Origin: Deltaproteobacteria bacterium
GTDB taxonomy: Bacteria > Desulfobacterota > Binatia > DP-6
Direction of reading: 5' to 3'
NCBI GenBank assembly: GCA_005879205.1
Contig: VBLD01000004.1
Coordinates: 1-18,355, forward strand
DNA: 18,355 bases
Under the pieces are notes generated by a model. That model was not told where the DNA came from and searched no databases. It saw only the letters and a list, made by a program, of their open reading frames with translations. Of the stretch, positions 13,692 to 18,355 are shown in pieces. Made by a program: the position numbers and the translations under genes. Numbering within the stretch: position 1 is the stretch's first letter; every line of letters starts with the position of its first letter.

Positions 13692-16600
13692 ATGCGCTGC
13701 ACCGCCTGCGGCGCCGAGCTGATCGCCGGAAAGAGATTCTGCCACGCGTGTGGAACGCCCGTGGCGGTGCAGTGCCGCGGCTGCGGTGCGACGATCGACC
13801 CGGACTTTCGCTTCTGCCCGGACTGCGGGCAGCAGCAGAACGCCGCCGTCCACGACACGGCGCCGCCGCCCGCCACCGACGCCTTCACGCGCCTCTCGCG
13901 GCACATTCCCACCGGCCTCGCCCACAAGATCCGCGCCACGCAGGCAGCGATCGCGGGCGAGCGGAAGCAGGTGACGGTGCTCTTCTGCGACCTCGTCGGG
14001 TCGACGGCCATCGCCGCCGGCCTCGACCCCGAGGACTACCACGATCTGCTCGACCGCTACCTCGAGATCGTCTGTGACAAGGTCTATAAGTTCGAGGGCA
14101 TCGTCACCCATCTCGCCGGCGACGGGCTGATGGCGCTCTTCGGCGCGCCGCTGGCGCACGAGGACGCCCCTCAGCGCGCCGTGCGCGCCGCGCTCGGCAT
14201 CCACGAGGCGCTCGCCAGCTTCAGCGAGAAGGAGGGTGTCGCGCTGCGGGCCCGCGTCGGGATCAACACCGGCCCGGTCGTCGTGGGGACCGTCGGCAAC
14301 GACCTCAAGATGGACTACACGGCGATCGGCGACACCACCAACCTGGCGGCTCGCCTCCAGTCGCTCGCCGAGCCCGGGACCGTCCTGATCAGCGAGACGA
14401 CGTACCGGCTGGTGCGGGGATTCTTCGAGGTGCACGCCCTCGGCCCGGTCGCGATCCGAGGCAAGAGCGAGCGGGTTCCGGCGTACGAGGTTCTCCGGCG
14501 AAGCGAGCTCGCCACGCCCATGACCATTGCCTCGGAACGCGGGCTGACGTTGCTCGTCGGACGCTCGGCCGAGCTCGCGCAGCTCGAGGAGTGCCGCCGC
14601 CGTCTCGGCAACCGGGCGCAGATCGTCTCCGTGGTCGGCGATGCCGGGGCGGGCAAGTCGCGCCTCGTCTACGAGTTCAGGCGGGGCCTCGCGGGCGAGC
14701 CGGTCGTCTTTCTCGAGGGCCGCTGCTCGTCGCTCGGGCGCACGGTACCGTACTTCCCGTTCCTCAGCATGTTCAAGCACTACTTCGGCCTCTCCACGGG
14801 CGAGTCGCCGGAGACGGTGTGCGCCAAGGTCGCGGCCAAGATCGAGGTTCCGGTCGAACGCGTCGCGAGCAACTATCCACTTCTGTCGCGCTTCATCTCG
14901 CTGCCGCTCGGTGCGGAGCGCAACGCGCCGATCGACGAGCTCAAGCGAGAGTCGTTCGACGCGGTCGCCGGCCTCGTCTTCTCGGAGAGCCACGAGACCC
15001 CCGTCGTGATGATCATCGAGGACCTCCACTGGATGGACGAGTCCTCGATGGAGCTGCTCCGCAGCCTGGTCGTACGGCTCCAGAGCGCGCGGGTGATGGT
15101 GCTCGTCACCGAGCGCCCCGACGCGCAGACGACGTGGCCGGGGCAGGTGGCGCTCACCCGCATCGTCCTGCCGCGGCTCACCGACGACGACGTCACGGCG
15201 ATCATCCGCGGCGTGGCCGGCGCGCCGCTGCCCGCCGAGCTCGAGCGCCGCCTGGTGGCGAAGGCCGAAGGAAGCCCGTTCTTCGCCGAGGAGATGACGC
15301 GCGCGCTCTTCGAGGAGGGCCATCTGCTGCGCGACAACGGGCACTGCCGGGTCACCCGACCGGTCGAAGAAGTGCCCATCCCGGGCAGCGTCCAGGAGGT
15401 CGTCGCGGCGCGCCTCGACCGCCTGCCGCCGCAGACAAAGCGGGCCGCCCAGGTGGCGGCCGTGCTCGGCCGCCAGTTCCGCCGCGACCAGCTCGTCCAC
15501 ATGCTCGACGGGGAGCAGATCGAGGTCGACCGGGCGCTCGCCGAGCTCGAGCAGCGGGGCCTGCTCCACCGCAAGAGCGTGCTCGCCGGCGACGAACACC
15601 GCTTCGGGGAGAGCGTCACGCAGGAGGTCGCCTACGAGGGGCTGCTGCTGAAACAGCGCCGGCAGCTGCACGAGCGCGCCGGGCTCCTGCTCGAGGCCAG
15701 CCCCGGCGAGGAGAGCGCCGAGGTGCGGGCGCTCATCGCGCATCACTTCGCGCGCAGCGACAATCGCGCCAAGGCGGTGGAGGCGCTGCTGCAGGCGGCC
15801 GAGGACGCCGAGCGGCTGCCCGCGTATCGCACCGCGGCCGACTTCTTCCACCAGGCCTGGGACCTCGCCGAGCAGCAGCTCGCCGCGCATCCGGACGAGG
15901 AGAGCTGCCGCCGCGCCGTGCTGGCTGCCTCGCTCGGCTTTTGTCGGCTGACCGTGCTCTTCGGACTGCCGAACCTCGAGGACGCCCGGCGGGCGGGCGA
16001 GCGCGCCCGCGAGCTCGCCCAGGCGTTCGGCGACCACGCGTCGCTCGCCGCGCTCTGCTACTTCAGGGGCGTCACGACCATGATGACGGAGCGCGACGGC
16101 TTCGCGCGCGGGCTCGAGCAGGCCGAGGAAGGGCTCGCCGTCGCGGAGCGGGCCGGAGACAAGGTCACGGCGATGCGGCTCTCGCGTGGCATCTGCGTCC
16201 ACTACGCCTTCGACGGGCGGTTCGAGCTGGCCCGGCGGGCCGTCGACTGGGTGATCGCCGAGCTCGAGGGCTCGGGGACGCACGAGCAGCTGTCCGACCT
16301 CTACGTGAGCGCCCGATGGGTGCGGGAGGCGGTCTTCGCGCTCGCCGACGACCTCGACGCAGCCGCCGGGAGCGCGGTCGAGACGTACGAGATCGCGGGC
16401 CGCATCCCGAACCGTACCGTACGGAGCATGACCGCCAGCGCCCTCGGCCAGATCCACCTGATGCGCGGCGAGTACGCGGAGGCGAAGCGCTGGGCAGAGG
16501 AGGGCCTCGAGATCGCCGAGGCCATCGCCAACGTCGGCGCGCTGCCCGCGGCCGGTGCCGTGGCGATGCTCGCGCGGCTCGGGCTGGGAGAGACGACCGC

Positions 16601-17063
16601 GCCCGAGCGGTACTTGACGGCCATCGACGAGGGACTCGCGGGCTCGAGCTCGGCAGGGCTGAACGTCCGCTTCATCGGTGACGCGTTCCTGTCGCTCGGC
16701 GACGTCGCCCGGGCGACCCGGTACGCCGAGCTGCTGCGCCAGCGGCCATTCGGCGGGCGGTTGCGCGAGGTGCTCGTCTCGACGACGCTGGGAGACGTGG
16801 CCGCGCGGCTGGGGCACGCCGAGGAGGCGGAGGGCTGGTATCGGCGGGCGATGGGTCTCGCCGAGTCGATCGGCGCGCGCTCGGGACTCGCGATCGCGAC
16901 CCTCGGGGCGGCCGAGCTGGCCCCGGTCGCGGGTACGCGCCCGCCGAGCACCGGCCAGCTCGAGCAGGCACTCGCGATCTTTCGCGCGCTCCGACTGGAG
17001 CATTACCGCCCGCGACTCGAGCGCGTCATCGCCGGGGCCGGCGCGGCGGTCGTCGCGTCGTGA
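13692..17063 (+). CDS. Double zinc ribbon - class III nucleotide cyclase - AAA ATPase - TPR regulator (1123 aa)
   Basis: The N-terminus is a double zinc ribbon with eight cysteines (C3, C6, C17, C20 and C28, C31, C42, C45). The class III cyclase domain (~90-270) has both metal aspartates, Asp100 (LFCDLVGST) and Asp144 (AGDGLMALFG), and the transition-state pair Asn217 and Arg221 (TNLAARL). The residue before AGDG where cyclases often carry the adenine-binding Lys is His140, so substrate and activity are uncertain. Next is a P-loop ATPase (~285-560) with Walker A GDAGAGKS (316-323) and Walker B VVMIIEDLHW (438-447). The remaining ~500 residues are helical, TPR-like pairs. It has no membrane segment and is cytoplasmic. 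Such proteins resemble STAND-type sensors that couple ligand binding to cAMP production. It stands alone, downstream of the repeat cluster. Confidence 0.93.
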   Translation: MRCTACGAELIAGKRFCHACGTPVAVQCRGCGATIDPDFRFCPDCGQQQNAAVHDTAPPPATDAFTRLSRHIPTGLAHKIRATQAAIAGERKQVTVLFCDLVGSTAIAAGLDPEDYHDLLDRYLEIVCDKVYKFEGIVTHLAGDGLMALFGAPLAHEDAPQRAVRAALGIHEALASFSEKEGVALRARVGINTGPVVVGTVGNDLKMDYTAIGDTTNLAARLQSLAEPGTVLISETTYRLVRGFFEVHALGPVAIRGKSERVPAYEVLRRSELATPMTIASERGLTLLVGRSAELAQLEECRRRLGNRAQIVSVVGDAGAGKSRLVYEFRRGLAGEPVVFLEGRCSSLGRTVPYFPFLSMFKHYFGLSTGESPETVCAKVAAKIEVPVERVASNYPLLSRFISLPLGAERNAPIDELKRESFDAVAGLVFSESHETPVVMIIEDLHWMDESSMELLRSLVVRLQSARVMVLVTERPDAQTTWPGQVALTRIVLPRLTDDDVTAIIRGVAGAPLPAELERRLVAKAEGSPFFAEEMTRALFEEGHLLRDNGHCRVTRPVEEVPIPGSVQEVVAARLDRLPPQTKRAAQVAAVLGRQFRRDQLVHMLDGEQIEVDRALAELEQRGLLHRKSVLAGDEHRFGESVTQEVAYEGLLLKQRRQLHERAGLLLEASPGEESAEVRALIAHHFARSDNRAKAVEALLQAAEDAERLPAYRTAADFFHQAWDLAEQQLAAHPDEESCRRAVLAASLGFCRLTVLFGLPNLEDARRAGERARELAQAFGDHASLAALCYFRGVTTMMTERDGFARGLEQAEEGLAVAERAGDKVTAMRLSRGICVHYAFDGRFELARRAVDWVIAELEGSGTHEQLSDLYVSARWVREAVFALADDLDAAAGSAVETYEIAGRIPNRTVRSMTASALGQIHLMRGEYAEAKRWAEEGLEIAEAIANVGALPAAGAVAMLARLGLGETTAPERYLTAIDEGLAGSSSAGLNVRFIGDAFLSLGDVARATRYAELLRQRPFGGRLREVLVSTTLGDVAARLGHAEEAEGWYRRAMGLAESIGARSGLAIATLGAAELAPVAGTRPPSTGQLEQALAIFRALRLEHYRPRLERVIAGAGAAVVAS

Positions 17064-17227
17064 CGGCGCTAGAGCGGCACACACCCGGCACTCGCTTCGC
17101 GCTATTCCTCTGAGAGCCGCACCCGAGGTGTGCCACGATCGGCACGCGTCGAGTGTCACCCGGTGCCGTTCCCGTGCCGCCCGTGACACGCGACTGCCGC
17201 TCGCTTCCGTGCGGTAGCCCGTTTTTT

Positions 17228-17241
17228 CGCTCATTTGAGCG
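17228..17241. promoter_or_regulatory. Palindrome CGCTCA-TT-TGAGCG preceded by T6; possible operator
   Basis: A 6-bp-arm perfect palindrome lies 59 bp before the start of the exported protein at 17300, directly after a run of six T. The T-run is on the wrong side for a plus-strand terminator of the cyclase gene, and on the minus strand the hairpin is followed by A, not T. A regulator-binding site for the downstream gene is possible. The rest of 17064-17299 shows no gene I can support. Confidence 0.25.
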
Positions 17242-17299
17242 GCGCGGAACGTGCATTCCCGGCACATCGAAGCAGTTTCGCGGGGTGGAGGCGGACAGC

Positions 17300-18235
17300 A
17301 TGCGGAGGCGGGTGAATCAGACCATGCGACTGGCGGCCGTGTCGCTCATGAGCGCGCTCGTCGCTCTCGCCTTTCCCGGCCCCGCGCATGCAGGCTGCGG
17401 CTGCGACAAGCCCCCACCGCCGCGCGCGGCGGTGCGGCCCTTCGTCGGCTGGCCGAACCAGATGATCACGCTCTTCGACAGCCGCCTCGTGCCGGACGAG
17501 TTCTACTCGGTGCAGTTCCGCGGGGCGGACGGCACCTCGGACTGGAGCCGCGGCAAGGCGGCGTTGAAGCGCGACCTGGCCGACGGCCAGTACCGCGCAC
17601 AGCTCCGGGTCTCGGTCGGAGCGGTGTCCTTAGGACCGTGCCAGATCAACGTGTACGCCCCGTCGAACGGGGCGTCGCTCAACGGCGCGCAAGCCTTCCT
17701 CTACGCCCTTCCCGATGACCAGTTCACGGTCACGGCGCCGCCCATCACGTTGCGCGACATCGACGAGACCATGAGCCAGGACGGATACCAGGCCGGTGTC
17801 GGGCGGGACGGCTCGGTGTACCTTGCCGTGGACGTCAGCGGCGTCAGCGCGGCGACGACGTTCACCGGCACGGGGCTCGGCTTTCCGCTCGCCTTCGGTT
17901 CCTCCAACGTCGCCATGTACAACGACCAGGGCTTCCTGATGCAGCTCCTCGACCCGAACGTGCCGGGCCTCTTCCAGATCTCGGCCGGGGACGAGCTCAC
18001 CAGCAACACGCTCGCGTACTGGCGCCACGAGTTCGCCACCTACAAGACGGCGCACCGTCAGGTGGACGCCTACAACACCGACAACGAACCCAACTGGCAT
18101 GCGGACGGCACCCGCCACGTCAATCACGACCTGATCGTGGTCGCCATCCGCGGTAAGCTGGCCGACGGCACGACGCCGGTCCCCGGCGCCACCCCGCCGT
18201 TCCAGCTCGTCGTCACCTCCACGCCGGCCCCGTAA
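17300..18235 (+). CDS. Exported protein of unknown family (311 aa)
   Basis: I do not recognise the family. The signal peptide is ~1-31 (basic start, hydrophobic LAAVSLMSALVALAF, then GPAHA), giving a mature N-terminus GCGCDKPPPP with a Cys pair next to a proline run. The residues before the first Cys (His-Ala-Gly) do not make a proper lipobox, so it is probably soluble and exported. The mature domain has many beta-like, aromatic and Asp/Asn-rich segments, e.g. FVGWPNQMITLFDSRLVP (~47-64) and VDAYNTDNEPNWHADGTRHVNHD (~252-274). The start is ATG 17300, with GGAGG 8 nt upstream. The frame is open back to 17153, but that part has no signal-like sequence. A strong terminator lies 35 bp after the stop, so it is probably a single-gene transcript. 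Confidence 0.85.
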   Translation: MRRRVNQTMRLAAVSLMSALVALAFPGPAHAGCGCDKPPPPRAAVRPFVGWPNQMITLFDSRLVPDEFYSVQFRGADGTSDWSRGKAALKRDLADGQYRAQLRVSVGAVSLGPCQINVYAPSNGASLNGAQAFLYALPDDQFTVTAPPITLRDIDETMSQDGYQAGVGRDGSVYLAVDVSGVSAATTFTGTGLGFPLAFGSSNVAMYNDQGFLMQLLDPNVPGLFQISAGDELTSNTLAYWRHEFATYKTAHRQVDAYNTDNEPNWHADGTRHVNHDLIVVAIRGKLADGTTPVPGATPPFQLVVTSTPAP

Positions 18236-18258
18236 GGTCGACCCGGCTCGCGCGGAGC

Positions 18259-18355
18259 TCACCCGCCAACCGGCGGCGGATGCACCTGGTGCTCCGCCGC
18301 CGTTTTTTCGAGCGCCCGCGCGATGCGGAGCGCGAGCCCGTCGCGACCGCCCGGC
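18259..18355 (-). CDS. C-terminal 31 codons of a leftward gene entering from the right edge (possible Gfo/Idh/MocA-type tail)
   Basis: On the minus strand an open frame enters from the edge and stops with TGA at 18261-18259. It reads as a helix-like GRDGLALRIARALEKTAAEHQ followed by a VHPPPVGG end, with nearly all codons ending in G or C. The other two frames give Arg- or Gly-rich shadow sequence. The DGLxALRIAxALExT pattern recalls the last helix of Gfo/Idh/MocA oxidoreductases, but 31 residues are too few to be sure. It lies head-on to the exported protein gene, and the intrinsic terminator of that gene falls inside its last codons. Confidence 0.42.
   Translation of the reverse strand, partial: PGGRDGLALRIARALEKTAAEHQVHPPPVGG
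18271..18308 (+). terminator. Intrinsic (Rho-independent) terminator
   Basis: CGGCGGCGGA (18271-18280) pairs perfectly with TCCGCCGCCG (18293-18302). The 12-nt apex can also pair internally (GCACC / GGTGC), and a run of six T follows at 18303-18308. Position and form fit termination of the exported protein gene ending at 18235. Confidence 0.92.

Noticed and set aside
17076..17134. GGCACAC ... GTGTGCC inverted repeat after the cyclase gene as a terminator
   Set aside because: The 7-bp arms are 45 nt apart with no T-run; too weak to call.
13653..17267. A 1204-codon open frame on the minus strand, antisense to the cyclase-ATPase gene
   Set aside because: Composition is Arg/Glu/Gly-rich low-order sequence with no domain, while the plus strand has unmistakable zinc ribbon, cyclase and Walker motifs. 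Long antisense frames are expected at this GC content.
17300..17420. Lipoprotein signal peptide in the exported protein
   Set aside because: The residues before the first Cys are His-Ala-Gly; the Leu/Val/Ile expected at -3 is missing, so ordinary signal peptidase I cleavage after AHA is more likely.

Overview
The window is very GC-rich DNA, densely packed with genes, from a Gram-negative-like bacterium that secretes many proteins. Several exported proteins have Sec signal peptides. One carries a 13-threonine linker and a short Cys motif (GGTC..PGAEC..ADCPGGTC) of the kind I associate with uncultured deltaproteobacterial lineages such as Candidatus Binatota. That placement is an inference from style, since no rRNA or marker gene is present.

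Layout. 1-445 (-) is the N-terminal part of a DEAD-box RNA helicase. 551-1281 (+) is a small unknown protein overlapping a LeuD-like (aconitase swivel) protein that has lost its signature loop. 1289-4184 (-) is a two-gene unit: an M16 zinc peptidase followed by a secreted protein holding a nearly perfect 360-bp in-frame tandem duplication. 4256-5614 (+) is a VAO-type FAD oxidoreductase, tail-to-tail with a minus-strand unit at 5616-8432 (an alpha/beta-hydrolase remnant, an M3 oligoendopeptidase F and an orphan NarL-type response regulator). 8619-10715 (+) is a two-gene secretion cassette: a small Pro-rich exported protein and a leishmanolysin-like metalloprotease carrying a poly-Thr linker and a duplicated Cys-rich helical domain. 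10730-11746 (-) is a quinone-oxidoreductase-like MDR enzyme. 11895-13269 (-) holds an HDOD protein and a limonene-epoxide-hydrolase-like enzyme. 13347-13633 is a cluster of hairpin-forming extragenic repeats. 13692-17063 (+) is a double zinc ribbon / class III cyclase / AAA ATPase / TPR regulator. 17300-18235 (+) is an unknown exported protein ending in a strong intrinsic terminator. That terminator appears to lie inside the last codons of a convergent gene that enters from the right edge.

The genes do not form one pathway. Three peptidases (M16, M3 and M8-like), three exported proteins of unknown role besides the exported M8-like protease, and three signalling proteins (response regulator, HDOD, cyclase-ATPase) suggest an outward-facing, regulated lifestyle. 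The most unusual items are the 360-bp duplication, the protease cassette with its repeated Cys domain, the extragenic repeat cluster and the degenerate LeuD-like protein. I see no tRNA, rRNA, CRISPR array, transposase or phage gene.
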